Under the pieces are notes generated by a model that searched no databases, had not been told where the DNA came from, and saw only the letters and a program-made list of their open reading frames with translations. Shown here piece after piece: positions 10,824-20,825 of a stretch of DNA of 64,000 nucleotides. How positions within the stretch are numbered: the first letter of the stretch is position 1; every line of letters begins with the position of its first letter. The position numbers and the translations under genes were made by a program. The DNA lies in the NCBI GenBank assembly GCA_022792295.1, contig JAAWAR010000023.1, forward strand, positions 1 to 64,000, read 5' to 3'. Origin of the DNA: Lachnospiraceae bacterium. Lineage in GTDB: Bacteria; Bacillota; Clostridia; Lachnospirales; Lachnospiraceae.

Positions 10824-11636
10824 ATGATCCAGACATCGATCACAGCAATCGAAACGGCTAAATGGAGCACGCCTCTCGTGCTCCGCGGCCCGTTTCGGCA
10901 GTCGATTCGACAGGCAGCCCGTTTCGGCTATGACGGAATCGAACTGCATATTATGGATTCCGAGGCCCTAGACCGCGCAGGGATTCAAACGGAATTAAAA
11001 GAAAACGGCATCAGGCTTACCTCAATCGGGACGGGTCCGTCCTACAGCCAGCATGGGATCTTTTTTACAAGTGCCTCCCCGGAAATCCGCCGGGAGGCTA
11101 TTCGCCGTATGACGGGACATATCCGGTTTGGAGCCGAGACCGGTGCAATCGTCATCATCGGCCTTATGAAGGGACAGAAAAAAGACTGTAAGGAGCCAAA
11201 GCGGTACATGGAGTATTTTAGGGCCGGGCTTGAGGCATGCCTTAAGGAGGCGGAGCGGCTTCACGTCACACTCGCGTTTGAAGTCATCGACCGATTCGAG
11301 AGCGACTGGCTCAATACCATAGATGAGGGCCTGGCGCTCCTTGATGTGTACCGCTCGCCCTTTTTAAAGCTTCACCTTGATACTTTTCATATGAATATCG
11401 AGGAGCCGAACTGCGCAGAGAGCATCCGGAAGGCGAAAGGGCAGGTTGCCCACGTTCACGTGGCGGACAGCGACCGATGGTATCCGGGCCATGCGCACTA
11501 TGACTTTGAGGAGACATTTGCAGCGCTTCATGAGACCGGTTACACGGGTGCGGCGGCATTGGAATCGTTTTTGTATCCGAACCCTGAGACGGCGGCGCTC
11601 CGTGCGCTTGAAGCACTTAGGGCACTTTGCGCATAG
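10824..11636 (+). CDS. sugar phosphate isomerase/epimerase (xylose isomerase-like TIM barrel)
   Basis: GYDGIELHI, FEVIDRFESDWLNT, LKLHLDTFHMNIEE, HVHVADSDRWYPGHAHYDF. Confidence 0.85.
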   Translation: MIQTSITAIETAKWSTPLVLRGPFRQSIRQAARFGYDGIELHIMDSEALDRAGIQTELKENGIRLTSIGTGPSYSQHGIFFTSASPEIRREAIRRMTGHIRFGAETGAIVIIGLMKGQKKDCKEPKRYMEYFRAGLEACLKEAERLHVTLAFEVIDRFESDWLNTIDEGLALLDVYRSPFLKLHLDTFHMNIEEPNCAESIRKAKGQVAHVHVADSDRWYPGHAHYDFEETFAALHETGYTGAAALESFLYPNPETAALRALEALRALCA

Positions 11637-11767
11637 AAAAATAAAAAAATGAGTAAAAACCGTCAAAATGTATGTATTTTTGACTGGGATTTGTGGGAAG
11701 GAAAAAAACATATCCAAAATCAGGTTAAGATTTTGTAAAAAAAATAAAGAAATGCGCAAAAAAACTA

Positions 11768-11796
11768 TTGACATTTATGTGATATATATGTAAAAT
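11768..11796 (+). promoter_or_regulatory. TRAP operon promoter with operator-like sequence in the spacer
   Basis: TTGACA - 17 nt - TAAAAT; TGATATATAT lies between -35 and -10. Confidence 0.75.
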
Positions 11797-11884
11797 ACCA
11801 CATAGAGACTGTGATATATCTATTATATTTAATCGAAATATCACAGCGCGGAATTTCAAACCAATTTTAAAAGGAGAGAGGAAT

Positions 11885-12970
11885 ATGAAAAAAACACTGG
11901 CAATCACACTGGCACTGGCGATGGCCGCGTCCTTAGCAGGCTGCGGAGGCGGTTCATCTTCCGCACCGGCAACAACGGCGGCGGCCGGGACGACAGTGGC
12001 AGCAGATACCAAGGAAGCAGCGGTCAGCGATGCGGCAGGTTCTGCAAACTGGGACAAGTATGATTTAAAACTTTCGACGAATCTGGCCGAGGATCACGTG
12101 GCCTGTCAGGGTTACTACGCGTTCGCCGAAGCCGTGGAAAAAGCGACCGACGGCCATGTAAAGGTCACGGTCTATCCGGGCGAGCAGTTAGGAAAAGAAA
12201 GCGATGTGACTTCCTCGATCGCAATGGGCGCAGGTACCTGTGACATCGTTACGACCGGCCCTTCCGAGCTTTCCAAATACGACGCGACGTTCTCCTTATT
12301 TGATGCGCCCTATGTCTTCAATGACGGAGACGCGATGGTAGCGTTTGCAAACGGTGAGGAGGTACAGGCACTTTACGACTCCCTGGCAGAGGCGACGAAC
12401 TTAAGATGTCTTGGAATGTATTACTACGGCGCCAGAGAAGTGACGGTAAACGGCTATGCGGCGACAGAACCTTCCGGGTTAAAGGGCTGCAAGCTGCGGG
12501 TGCCGGATTCCGAGATGGCACTTGCCTACGGTGCGGCGCTCGGGGCAACACCGACCGTTATGTCGCTTGGAGAGGTATACATGGGAATCCAGCAGGGTGT
12601 TGTGGATGGCCAGGAGAATCCGCTACCGACGATTAACTCGAACGCATTTTATGAGGTGTGTGACAATCTTCTGATGACAGATCATGTGATCGCAGCGGTC
12701 ACGTATACGATTGACAATTCGGTATGGGAGAGCATGCCGGAGGATTTGCAGGCGATCGTGATGGAGTGCATCCATGAGAGCTGCGAGTCGATCACCGACG
12801 GAATCCAGGCACAGGAAGCAGAGCTTCAGGACACGCTGAAGGAGAAGGGCATGAACATCATCGAGGTCGATAAGGACGCGTTCAAGGCGAATGTACAGAC
12901 CATTTACGACAAGTATAAAGACACCTGGGGAGACTGGCTTGCAACTGCGCAGACGTATAATAAGGAATAA
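11885..12970 (+). CDS. TRAP transporter substrate-binding lipoprotein, DctP family
   Basis: Lipobox SLAGCGGG; VYPGEQLGKESDV...; MGIQQGVVDGQENP. Confidence 0.93.
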   Translation: MKKTLAITLALAMAASLAGCGGGSSSAPATTAAAGTTVAADTKEAAVSDAAGSANWDKYDLKLSTNLAEDHVACQGYYAFAEAVEKATDGHVKVTVYPGEQLGKESDVTSSIAMGAGTCDIVTTGPSELSKYDATFSLFDAPYVFNDGDAMVAFANGEEVQALYDSLAEATNLRCLGMYYYGAREVTVNGYAATEPSGLKGCKLRVPDSEMALAYGAALGATPTVMSLGEVYMGIQQGVVDGQENPLPTINSNAFYEVCDNLLMTDHVIAAVTYTIDNSVWESMPEDLQAIVMECIHESCESITDGIQAQEAELQDTLKEKGMNIIEVDKDAFKANVQTIYDKYKDTWGDWLATAQTYNKE

Positions 12971-12985
12971 CTGAAAGAAACAAAA

Positions 12986-13026
12986 CCCCCGGCCGCCTGT
13001 CAGATGCAGGGGCTCGGGGGCTTTTT
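12986..13026 (+). terminator. intrinsic-terminator-like hairpin between dctP and dctQ
   Basis: CCCCCG...CGGGGG stem with inner CCTG/CAGG, then CTTTTT. Confidence 0.6.
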
Positions 13027-13041
13027 AAAGGAGGGAATCCC

Positions 13042-13566
13042 GTGAAAGAAGTTATGAGGCACATCAATCGGGTGTACGACGGCTTCAATAAGCTGAACGA
13101 GTGGTTTATCATCGCGCTGATGGCAATCATGTGTCTGGACCTCCTCGCGCAGGTCGTATTTCGGTATGTGTTCAGCATGCCGCTTACTTGGTCCGAGGAG
13201 CTGGCACGGTATTTGTTCGTCTGGATCGCTCTGTTTGGTTCCGCCTGGTGCGGCCGCGGCCATATCCATGTACGGATGACGGCTGTTGTCAGCAAATTTC
13301 CGATGCCTGTGATTCACGTTTTGCAGATTGCAATCAGCATCTTCTGCGCGGCAATCTGTTTTATCCTGTTTCCGCATGCGATCAAGATTTTCATGATGCA
13401 GAGTAAATTAAAAGCCGTTACACTGGGCGTCAGCCTGGGGATCGAGTACATAGCAGCCCCGGTCGGCATCCTGATGATGGCAATCCAATGGACGGTTGAT
13501 GCCTTGTTTGCAGTTCTTGACTGGGAGGGCTACCAGGCACGTTATATGAAAAAGGAGGGGGAGTAA
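13042..13566 (+). CDS. TRAP transporter small permease, DctQ family
   Basis: Four TM-like segments; FRYVFSMPLTWSEELARYLFVW. Confidence 0.92.
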   Translation: MKEVMRHINRVYDGFNKLNEWFIIALMAIMCLDLLAQVVFRYVFSMPLTWSEELARYLFVWIALFGSAWCGRGHIHVRMTAVVSKFPMPVIHVLQIAISIFCAAICFILFPHAIKIFMMQSKLKAVTLGVSLGIEYIAAPVGILMMAIQWTVDALFAVLDWEGYQARYMKKEGE

Positions 13567-13569
13567 GGT

Positions 13570-14844
13570 ATGGCGGTTCTGTTAATCAGCTTTCTTATCC
13601 TGATGGTGCTCGGCTGTCCGGTTGCATTCTGCCTGCTCGGTAGCGGCACGCTGTATTTCCTTGCAAACGATATGGCACTCGTCATGGTCGTACAGCGTCT
13701 CACGGAGGGCGCGAATACCTTTACCCTGTTAGCGGTTCCCGGTTTTATCCTGGCCGGAAATCTGATGAACAGCGGAGAGGTGACGGACCGCATCTTTGAC
13801 TTCTGTGGCAAGTTAGTCGGCCATATCACAGGCGGCCTCGGCCATGCCAATATCCTGGCTTCGGTGGTGTTCGCGGGTATGTCGGGCGCGGCGATCGCGG
13901 ATGCGGGAGGCCTTGGTGCCATTGAATTAAAGGCGATGCATGATGCCGGCTATGACGATGATTTCTCGCTGGCGGTTACGGGGGCCTCGTCTCTGGTTGG
14001 CCCGATTATTCCGCCGAGTGTCCCGGCCGTTGTGTACGGTACGGTTGCTTCGGTCTCCATCGGGCGTCTGTTTATGGCGGGCGCGGTCCCGGGGGCTATC
14101 ATGGCAGCTGCCATGTGTGCGATGGTCTATTTCATGAGCAAGAAACGTGGATACGGAAAAGAGAAGTGGTGCGGATTCCCCAGCCTGTTCCATTCCTTTA
14201 AGCGGGCATTCCTATCCCTTTTGACAGTCGTGGTGATTCTGGGAGGGATTCTGGCCGGTATCTTTACACCGACGGAGGCAGCGATCATTGCGACGTTCTA
14301 TGCGATTTTCCTTGGCTTCTTCTACCGGACGCTGACGCTGAAGAAGCTTTTGGCGGCCCTAAAGGAGGCGAGCGAGACGACATGTACGGTTATGATGATA
14401 GTCTGCGGAGCCACGATTTTCTGCTATATTTTGGCATATGAGAGGTTCCCGCAGCTTGTGGCGAACATGTTTTTAACGTACTGCAACAATAAATACCTGG
14501 CGCTTTTAGTCATCAACATTTTCCTGGTATTTGTGGGAATGTTTATGGACTCATCGCCGTCCATTATTATCCTGACGCCGGTGTTTTTGCCGGTGGTGAC
14601 GGCATTCGGTGTAGATCCGGTTCATTTTGGAATCGTGATGATCCTGAATCTGATGATCGGCCTTTTAACTCCGCCGGTGGGGATGGTGCTGTATGTGCTG
14701 TCAAAGGTATCGAGTGTACCGTTTGAGAGAATCTGTAAGGCGACGGTGCCGTTTATTGTTATGTTTTATATCCTTTTGCAGTTTATCACGTATATTCCGC
14801 AGATTAGTTTATTCCTTCCAAATCTGATGTATGGGGCGGGCTGA
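13570..14844 (+). CDS. TRAP transporter large permease, DctM family
   Basis: AVPGFILAGNLMNSG, ASSLVGPIIPPSVPAVVYG, multi-TM. Confidence 0.94.
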   Translation: MAVLLISFLILMVLGCPVAFCLLGSGTLYFLANDMALVMVVQRLTEGANTFTLLAVPGFILAGNLMNSGEVTDRIFDFCGKLVGHITGGLGHANILASVVFAGMSGAAIADAGGLGAIELKAMHDAGYDDDFSLAVTGASSLVGPIIPPSVPAVVYGTVASVSIGRLFMAGAVPGAIMAAAMCAMVYFMSKKRGYGKEKWCGFPSLFHSFKRAFLSLLTVVVILGGILAGIFTPTEAAIIATFYAIFLGFFYRTLTLKKLLAALKEASETTCTVMMIVCGATIFCYILAYERFPQLVANMFLTYCNNKYLALLVINIFLVFVGMFMDSSPSIIILTPVFLPVVTAFGVDPVHFGIVMILNLMIGLLTPPVGMVLYVLSKVSSVPFERICKATVPFIVMFYILLQFITYIPQISLFLPNLMYGAG

Positions 14845-14895
14845 TGAGGAAAGCTGACAGATAATTGTAAGAAAATAAAAAACAGAGGAAGCAAA

Positions 14896-14940
14896 ACGCG
14901 GCCGCAGGTATAAAGAAACAACCTGCGGCCGTGTTTTTTT
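14896..14940 (+). terminator. intrinsic terminator after TRAP operon
   Basis: 14-bp stem ACGCGGCCGCAGGT/ACCTGCGGCCGTGT followed by T7. Confidence 0.88.
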
Positions 14941-15180
14941 ATGGAGAAAAGGCGTTGTTTTATGGCACATCGAGCAGCACGCAGAAAAATAGAGCGTTAA
15001 TTTTGGAGAAATTTATAAATTTAAAGAAGATAGAGGGAAAAGAAGGTAAAAAAATGTCAGAAATTGAACAAATTAAAGGGGAAATCTAATGAAAAATTGT
15101 TCACATTTGATAAAAAGTATGTTATAATAAATTTACCATAAACAAAATACTAAAGTATGGGCAAAATGAAGTAGCAAGAG

Positions 15181-16464
15181 GTGATATTCGTGGTTAAAAA
15201 AGAAATGATAGCCATGCTGCTGGCGGGAGGGCAGGGGAGCCGTTTGGGGGTTCTGACTCAGAAGGTCGCGAAGCCGGCAGTGTCTTTTGGGGGGAAATAC
15301 AGAATCATTGATTTCCCGCTCAGCAACTGCATTAACTCCGGCGTCGATACCGTCGGGGTGTTAACGCAGTATCAGCCGCTGCGCCTGAACGCGCATATAG
15401 GGATTGGAATTCCTTGGGACCTGGACCGGAATGTCGGAGGCGTTACGATTCTTCCGCCATATGAAAAAAGCAAAGGGAGCGACTGGTATACCGGAACAGC
15501 CAACGCAATCTATCAGAATCTGGAATACATGGAATCTTATAATCCGGAGTATGTCCTGATTTTGTCGGGAGACCACATTTATAAAATGGATTATGAGGTG
15601 ATGCTCGAATATCACAAAGCGAACAATGCGGATGTCACGATCGCTGCGATGCCGGTCCCGATGGAGGAGGCGAGCCGCTTCGGGATCCTGATTACGGATG
15701 ATACGAACCGGATCACAGAATTTGAGGAGAAACCGGCCGAGCCCAGGAGTAATCTTGCTTCTATGGGAATCTATATTTTCAGCTGGAAGATCTTAAGAGA
15801 GGCACTTGTCAGGCTTTCGGAGGAACCTGGCTGTGATTTTGGCAAACATATTATTCCATACTGTCATGGAGAAGGGAAACGGATCTTTGCATATGAGTAT
15901 AACGGCTACTGGAAGGATGTCGGGACGCTTGGCTCTTACTGGGAAGCGAATATGGAGCTGATCGACATTATTCCGGAGTTTAATCTCTATGAGGAGTACT
16001 GGAAGATCTATACAAAGACGGATCGGATCCCGCCGCAGTATGTTGCCTCCGAGGCCAGAATGGGCCGGTGTATCATCGGTGAGGGGACGGAAATCTATGG
16101 GGAGGTTGCCAACTCCGTGATCGGGTCCGGTGTCGTGATCGAGAAAGGCGCTGTTGTTAGGGACTCCATTATCATGCAGGATTCTGTCATCGGCGCAGGG
16201 GCCGTAGTAGAGAAGGCGATCATTGCCGAGGATGTGAAGGTAGGGGGGAATGCGAGAATCGGGGTCGGAGAGTTTGCGCCGAGCAAGTATGACCCGAAGG
16301 TCTATCAGTTTGATCTGGTAGCAATCGGGGAACACTCAGTTATTCCAGAGGGAGTCAGGATCGGTAAGAACGCGGCGATTTCCGGTGTCACGGAGGCGGC
16401 GGATTATCCCGGAGGCTGTCTGGAGAGCGGAGGCTATATAGTAAAGGCAGGTGGTAACATATGA
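15181..16464 (+). CDS. glgC: glucose-1-phosphate adenylyltransferase
   Basis: [37 protein letters not shown]. Confidence 0.94.
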   Translation: MIFVVKKEMIAMLLAGGQGSRLGVLTQKVAKPAVSFGGKYRIIDFPLSNCINSGVDTVGVLTQYQPLRLNAHIGIGIPWDLDRNVGGVTILPPYEKSKGSDWYTGTANAIYQNLEYMESYNPEYVLILSGDHIYKMDYEVMLEYHKANNADVTIAAMPVPMEEASRFGILITDDTNRITEFEEKPAEPRSNLASMGIYIFSWKILREALVRLSEEPGCDFGKHIIPYCHGEGKRIFAYEYNGYWKDVGTLGSYWEANMELIDIIPEFNLYEEYWKIYTKTDRIPPQYVASEARMGRCIIGEGTEIYGEVANSVIGSGVVIEKGAVVRDSIIMQDSVIGAGAVVEKAIIAEDVKVGGNARIGVGEFAPSKYDPKVYQFDLVAIGEHSVIPEGVRIGKNAAISGVTEAADYPGGCLESGGYIVKAGGNI

Positions 16465-17582
16465 GAGCAATCGGAATTGTTTTAGCAGGCGGAAACAGCA
16501 AACGTATGCGTGAGCTTTCCAGAAAGAGGGCGATCGCAGCCATGCCGATTGCAGGGAGCTTTAGAAGTGTGGATTTTGCGCTCAGCAATATGAGCAACTC
16601 TCATATCCAGAGCGTTGCGGTTTTGACACAGTATAATTCCCGTTCCCTGAATGAGCATTTAAGCTCCTCAAAGTGGTGGGATTTCGGAAGAAAGCAGGGA
16701 GGCATGTACGTGTTTACGCCAACCATTACGGCGGAGCACAGTGATTGGTACCGCGGGACGGCCGACGCGCTCTATCAGAATGTGGATTACTTAAAAAAGA
16801 GCCATGAACCCTATGTGGTGATCGCAGCCGGAGACGGTGTCTACAAGCTGGATTACAATAAGGTTTTGGAGTATCATATTGAAAAGAAAGCCGATATCAC
16901 CATCGTCTGCAAGGATATGCCTTCGGAGGTGGATGTGACAAGATTCGGGATGATTAAGACGAATGCTGACGGCCGTATCGTCGAGTTTGAGGAGAAGCCG
17001 ATGATTGCCGATACCAATACGATCTCCTGCGGCGTCTATGTGATTCGCCGCCGTCAGCTAATTGAGCTGATCGAACGCTGTGCCGCTGAGGACCGTTATG
17101 ATTTCGTCCAGGATATTCTGGTGCGTTATAAAAACCTCAAGCGGATTTACGCGTATAAACTGGAATCCTACTGGAGTAATATTGCTTCTGTTGATTCCTA
17201 CTATCAAACGAACATGGATTTCTTAAAGCCCGAGGTCCGCAATTATTTCTTTCGGGAATATCCGGATGTTTATTCTAAGGTGGATGATCTCCCGCCTGCC
17301 AAGTACAATCCGGGCGCTGCGGTCCGTGACAGTTTGGTATCGAGTGGCTGTATTTTAAACGGGACGGTGGAGCATTCCATCCTGTTCAAAAAGGTCTACA
17401 TCGGAAACAACTGTGTAATTAAGAATTCCATTATTCTCAACGACGTTTATATCGGAGATAATACGGTCATTGAGAACTGTATTGTGGAGAGCCGCGACAC
17501 GATTCGTGCCAACACCACATACATCGGTCAGCCGGATGACATCAAGATTGTCATCGAAAAAAACGAGAGATACACATTATAA
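16461..17582 (+). CDS. glgD: glucose-1-phosphate adenylyltransferase subunit GlgD
   Basis: Diverged paralogue of the preceding gene, overlapping by 4 nt; left-handed beta-helix C-terminus. Confidence 0.9.
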   Translation: MRAIGIVLAGGNSKRMRELSRKRAIAAMPIAGSFRSVDFALSNMSNSHIQSVAVLTQYNSRSLNEHLSSSKWWDFGRKQGGMYVFTPTITAEHSDWYRGTADALYQNVDYLKKSHEPYVVIAAGDGVYKLDYNKVLEYHIEKKADITIVCKDMPSEVDVTRFGMIKTNADGRIVEFEEKPMIADTNTISCGVYVIRRRQLIELIERCAAEDRYDFVQDILVRYKNLKRIYAYKLESYWSNIASVDSYYQTNMDFLKPEVRNYFFREYPDVYSKVDDLPPAKYNPGAAVRDSLVSSGCILNGTVEHSILFKKVYIGNNCVIKNSIILNDVYIGDNTVIENCIVESRDTIRANTTYIGQPDDIKIVIEKNERYTL

Positions 17583-17603
17583 AGGGTTCACAGACGGGCT
17601 GAT

Positions 17604-17900
17604 GTGAATTGGGGAGGTTTATTTATGCAGGTAACAGATGTACGCGTGAGAAAGATTGAAAAGGAAGGGAAGATGAAAGCGATCGTCTCCATTACCCTCG
17701 ACAATGAGTTTGTAATTCATGATATCAAGGTGATCGAGGGCGAGAAGGGATTGTTCATTGCAATGCCAAGCAGAAAAGCCGCAGACGGAGAATACCGTGA
17801 CATCGCTCATCCGATCAATTCAGAAACCCGTGATATGATCCAGCGGGTCATTCTCGACAAATACGAAACGACAGCATTGGAGACAGCTCAGGAAGACTAA
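17604..17900 (+). CDS. spoVG: septation/sporulation regulator SpoVG
   Basis: [51 protein letters not shown]; start probably ATG 17625. Confidence 0.95.
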   Translation: MNWGGLFMQVTDVRVRKIEKEGKMKAIVSITLDNEFVIHDIKVIEGEKGLFIAMPSRKAADGEYRDIAHPINSETRDMIQRVILDKYETTALETAQED

Positions 17901-17907
17901 AGCCCGG

Positions 17908-17941
17908 GCCCCTGCCTTGTAGGATGAGGCAGGGGCTTTTT
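17908..17941 (+). terminator. intrinsic terminator after spoVG
   Basis: GCCCCTGCCT/AGGCAGGGGC stem then T5. Confidence 0.88.
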
Positions 17942-17953
17942 ATTGGTATTTTC

Positions 17954-18733
17954 TTATTCTACCATATAATTCAAACGTACCGTGATCATGGCAGTCTTGT
18001 AGCGGGCCGAGGTGTTTAAGCTGCCGGTCGCACCGTAGTCGGCCGTACCGGAATTGGCGGCTGTGATCTGGAATACGCCGAGGCTTGCCGCGGTCAAGTC
18101 GCCGACCGTTGCATTGGCCTCCTTGGCCATCAGATCTATACGCTGTTTTGCGTTGGCAGAGGCATCGGATATGAGCTGCATTTTGAGCTCGTCAAGCTTG
18201 GTATAGTAATAAGCCGGGCTTTTAGATTCGAGCTCCACGCCAGAGGCAATGAGTTCGGAAATATCTTTGGAGACAGCGGACACTCTGTCAAGGTCCCTGG
18301 AGGAGACAGTGAAGATCTGTGAAAGCGTATAACCGTCATCTGCCTCGCCGACATAGTTCCCGTTGTCGTCAAAAATGGCAATCTTGTCCTTTGAAATCGA
18401 GACTGAGCCAAAGGACATGTCAGTTTCGCTTATCTGCTGCTGCAAAAGGTATTGTCTGACAAGCTTGCTGTCACGATGGATCTTTTCATAGGCGGTCTCT
18501 AATGTATCGCCGTGGACCGAGAAATTCCCGCTCCACACGATCAGATCGGCTTCAAAATCAAGGCTTGCGGAACCGGTTGCAGTGATGCTGCTGCCGGATG
18601 GAGTGCGTTTGTAGAGCAAAAGCGTGCCGCTTAAGAGGAACACGCACAGGAGAGCAGTTGCACAGACTGCTAAAATCCCCGCAAACGACCATATTCCGGC
18701 CGAGGCTTTTTTGTCTTTTGGTTCGATTTCCAT
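17954..18733 (-). CDS. SIMPL-domain (DUF541) protein with N-terminal TM anchor
   Basis: GSASLDFEADLIVWSGNFSVHGDTLETAYEKI...AVSKDISELIASGVEL. Confidence 0.75.
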   Translation of the reverse strand: MEIEPKDKKASAGIWSFAGILAVCATALLCVFLLSGTLLLYKRTPSGSSITATGSASLDFEADLIVWSGNFSVHGDTLETAYEKIHRDSKLVRQYLLQQQISETDMSFGSVSISKDKIAIFDDNGNYVGEADDGYTLSQIFTVSSRDLDRVSAVSKDISELIASGVELESKSPAYYYTKLDELKMQLISDASANAKQRIDLMAKEANATVGDLTAASLGVFQITAANSGTADYGATGSLNTSARYKTAMITVRLNYMVE

Positions 18734-18902
18734 TTTCTTTCTCCTTCTATATTTGATAGGCGTTTGGACTGATTTTTAATATTTTACCATAAAATGAAAG
18801 ATTTTGAAATAGATTTAAAAAAATCCGGTAAGGTATAAATTCCCCCTTTTTACAGATACTACTTCCAGAAACGGATAGTACAGTCAATGGAGGAATTTTA
18901 AT

Positions 18903-19451
18903 ATGAAAGCTACGGGAATTGTAAGAAGAATTGATGACCTTGGCCGTGTCGTAATTCCAAAGGAAATCCGCAGGACACTCAGGCTTCGCGAAGGAACCCC
19001 ATTGGAAATTTTTACGGACCGGGAAGGGGAAATCATTCTTAAAAAATACTCACCGATGATGGAACTCAACGCGTTTGCAGGACAGTATGCCGATGCAATG
19101 GCGCAGGCAACGGGGCTTATGGTCTGCATTACGGATCGTGACCAGGTGATCGCCGCTGCAGGAGGAGCAAAAAAGGAGCTTCTGCAAAAACCCATAAGCA
19201 GGCAGCTAGAGCACGTGATCCAGGAGCGGACTACCATCCAGGCGGGAAAGGATGACAGGGCTTACACGCCGGTGGCAGCAGAGGATGTCGAGGGCGTGAC
19301 ATCGCAGGTGGTGGTGCCGATCATATGTGAAGGGGATGCGATCGGAGCAGTCATTCTCATGAGCCGTGAACCGCGGGCAAAATTTGGCGAAGCGGAGGTT
19401 CGCCTGGCAGCTACAGCAGCCAGCTTTCTCGGAAGACAGATGGAAAGTTGA
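18903..19451 (+). CDS. spoVT: stage V sporulation protein T (AbrB-type DNA-binding plus GAF)
   Basis: MKATGIVRRIDDLGRVVIPKEIRRTLRLREGTPLEIFTDREGEIILKKYSP. Confidence 0.95.
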   Translation: MKATGIVRRIDDLGRVVIPKEIRRTLRLREGTPLEIFTDREGEIILKKYSPMMELNAFAGQYADAMAQATGLMVCITDRDQVIAAAGGAKKELLQKPISRQLEHVIQERTTIQAGKDDRAYTPVAAEDVEGVTSQVVVPIICEGDAIGAVILMSREPRAKFGEAEVRLAATAASFLGRQMES

Positions 19452-19460
19452 TTAGGAAAG

Positions 19461-19490
19461 GGAGAATTCGGGTGGCGGATTCTCCTTTTT
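19461..19490 (+). terminator. intrinsic terminator after spoVT
   Basis: GGAGAAT...ATTCTCC then T5. Confidence 0.8.
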
Positions 19491-19645
19491 ATTGCATACG
19501 GGCCATATAGGCAGGCAAAGACATAAAAATCATTAGGAAGAACATTGACGCCGAATAAGATACCACATATAATGGAAACGAGAAAGAATCAAGCTGTAGG
19601 CCAAGTCACAAGATCAAACCATATTTCACAAGAGAGAGGACATAT

Positions 19646-20035
19646 ATGTACACATTTGATGATTTAAAGACTATTATGACGAGACTGCGTGGAAAAGACG
19701 GCTGTCCATGGGATAGGGCGCAGACGCATGAGAGCCTGAAGCGGTATCTTGTCGAGGAATGTGGGGAAGTGTTGGAGGCCATAGACAACCAGGATACGGA
19801 AAACCTCTGTGAGGAGCTGGGTGACGTCCTGTATCAGATCATGATTCATAGTGAGATTGAGAAGGAAAAAGGAAGCTTTTGTGTAGACGATGTGGTAGAC
19901 GGAATCTGTAAAAAAATGGTCCGTCGCCATCCGAGGGTTTTCGGCGGTGCAGACATGTCTGCCGAGGCATCCTGGGAGGAGATTAAGAAAAAGGAACAGG
20001 AAGCGAGAAGCAGAGGGCGCGGCGATGGGATCTAG
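19646..20035 (+). CDS. MazG-family nucleoside triphosphate pyrophosphohydrolase (short, single domain)
   Basis: LRGKDGCPWDRAQTHESLKRYLVEECGEVLEAI, EELGDVLYQIMIHSEI. Confidence 0.92.
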   Translation: MYTFDDLKTIMTRLRGKDGCPWDRAQTHESLKRYLVEECGEVLEAIDNQDTENLCEELGDVLYQIMIHSEIEKEKGSFCVDDVVDGICKKMVRRHPRVFGGADMSAEASWEEIKKKEQEARSRGRGDGI

Positions 20036-20089
20036 TGGAAATTTAGTGTCCGAAAGCATAGAAAACCCATGGTAATCCGGCAAAAAACC

Positions 20090-20118
20090 TTGACAAAAAA
20101 CCTGGAACCATATATAAA
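20090..20118 (+). promoter_or_regulatory. promoter of the HU gene
   Basis: TTGACA - 17 nt - TATAAA. Confidence 0.8.
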
Positions 20119-20195
20119 TGTAAGAGTACGATGTTTCAGCACGCAGGGGTAAAAGCCTGCGGTTGCGATTTTTATTTTTCTAGGAGGAAATTTCA

Positions 20196-20471
20196 ATGAA
20201 CAAAACAGAATTGGTTGCGGCAGTTGCCGAAAAGGCAGAGCTTTCGAAGAAAGATGCGGAGAAGGCAGTCAAGGCCTTTACTGATGCAGTAGCTGAAGAA
20301 TTAGAAAAAGGCGGAAAGGTTCAGTTGGTCGGCTTTGGGACTTTTGAGGTTTCCGAGAGAGCGGCAAGGGAAGGAAGAAACCCGAAGACCGGAAAGAAGA
20401 TGGACATTGCCGCTTCCAAGACGCCGAAGTTTAAAGCAGGCAAGGCATTAAAGGACCAGGTAAACGCTTAA
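20196..20471 (+). CDS. hup: HU family DNA-binding protein
   Basis: [28 protein letters not shown]...[28 protein letters not shown]. Confidence 0.96.
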   Translation: MNKTELVAAVAEKAELSKKDAEKAVKAFTDAVAEELEKGGKVQLVGFGTFEVSERAAREGRNPKTGKKMDIAASKTPKFKAGKALKDQVNA

Positions 20472-20474
20472 TTC

Positions 20475-20714
20475 ATGAGATTAGATAAATTTTTAAAGGT
20501 GTCCCGTCTGATTAAACGGCGGACGGTGGCCAATGAGGCCTGCGATGCAGGCCGTGTACTTGTAAATGAGAAACCGGCAAAAGCGTCGCTTCACGTAAAG
20601 CAGGGCGACATCATTGAAGTTCAATTCGGCACAAAATCCGTAAAAGTAGAGGTCCTTGATGTACAGGAGACTGTAAAAAAGGATGACGCAAAAGAGCTTT
20701 ACCGGTATCTGTAA
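20475..20714 (+). CDS. rqcP: S4-domain RNA-binding protein RqcP
   Basis: MRLDKFLKVSRLIKRRTVANEACDAGRVLVNEKPAKAS. Confidence 0.92.
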   Translation: MRLDKFLKVSRLIKRRTVANEACDAGRVLVNEKPAKASLHVKQGDIIEVQFGTKSVKVEVLDVQETVKKDDAKELYRYL

Positions 20715-20777
20715 TCCGTGTTTATGAAATAAAAACAGTGGCAGAGGAAACGAAACTACTGGGAATAAAATGGAAAG

Positions 20778-20824
20778 CCTCCTAATATACTTAATAGAAA
20801 CGTAAGTATGTCAGGAGGTTTTTT
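20778..20824 (+). terminator. terminator-like hairpin whose 3' arm carries the yabP Shine-Dalgarno
   Basis: CCTCCTAATATACTTA/TAAGTATGTCAGGAGG (15 of 16 paired), followed by T6. Confidence 0.75.
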
Positions 20825-20825
20825 C

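Noticed and set aside
20808-20825. Alternative upstream ATG for yabP (MSGGFF...)
   Set aside because: That ATG overlaps the AGGAGG SD; ATG 20826 is correctly spaced
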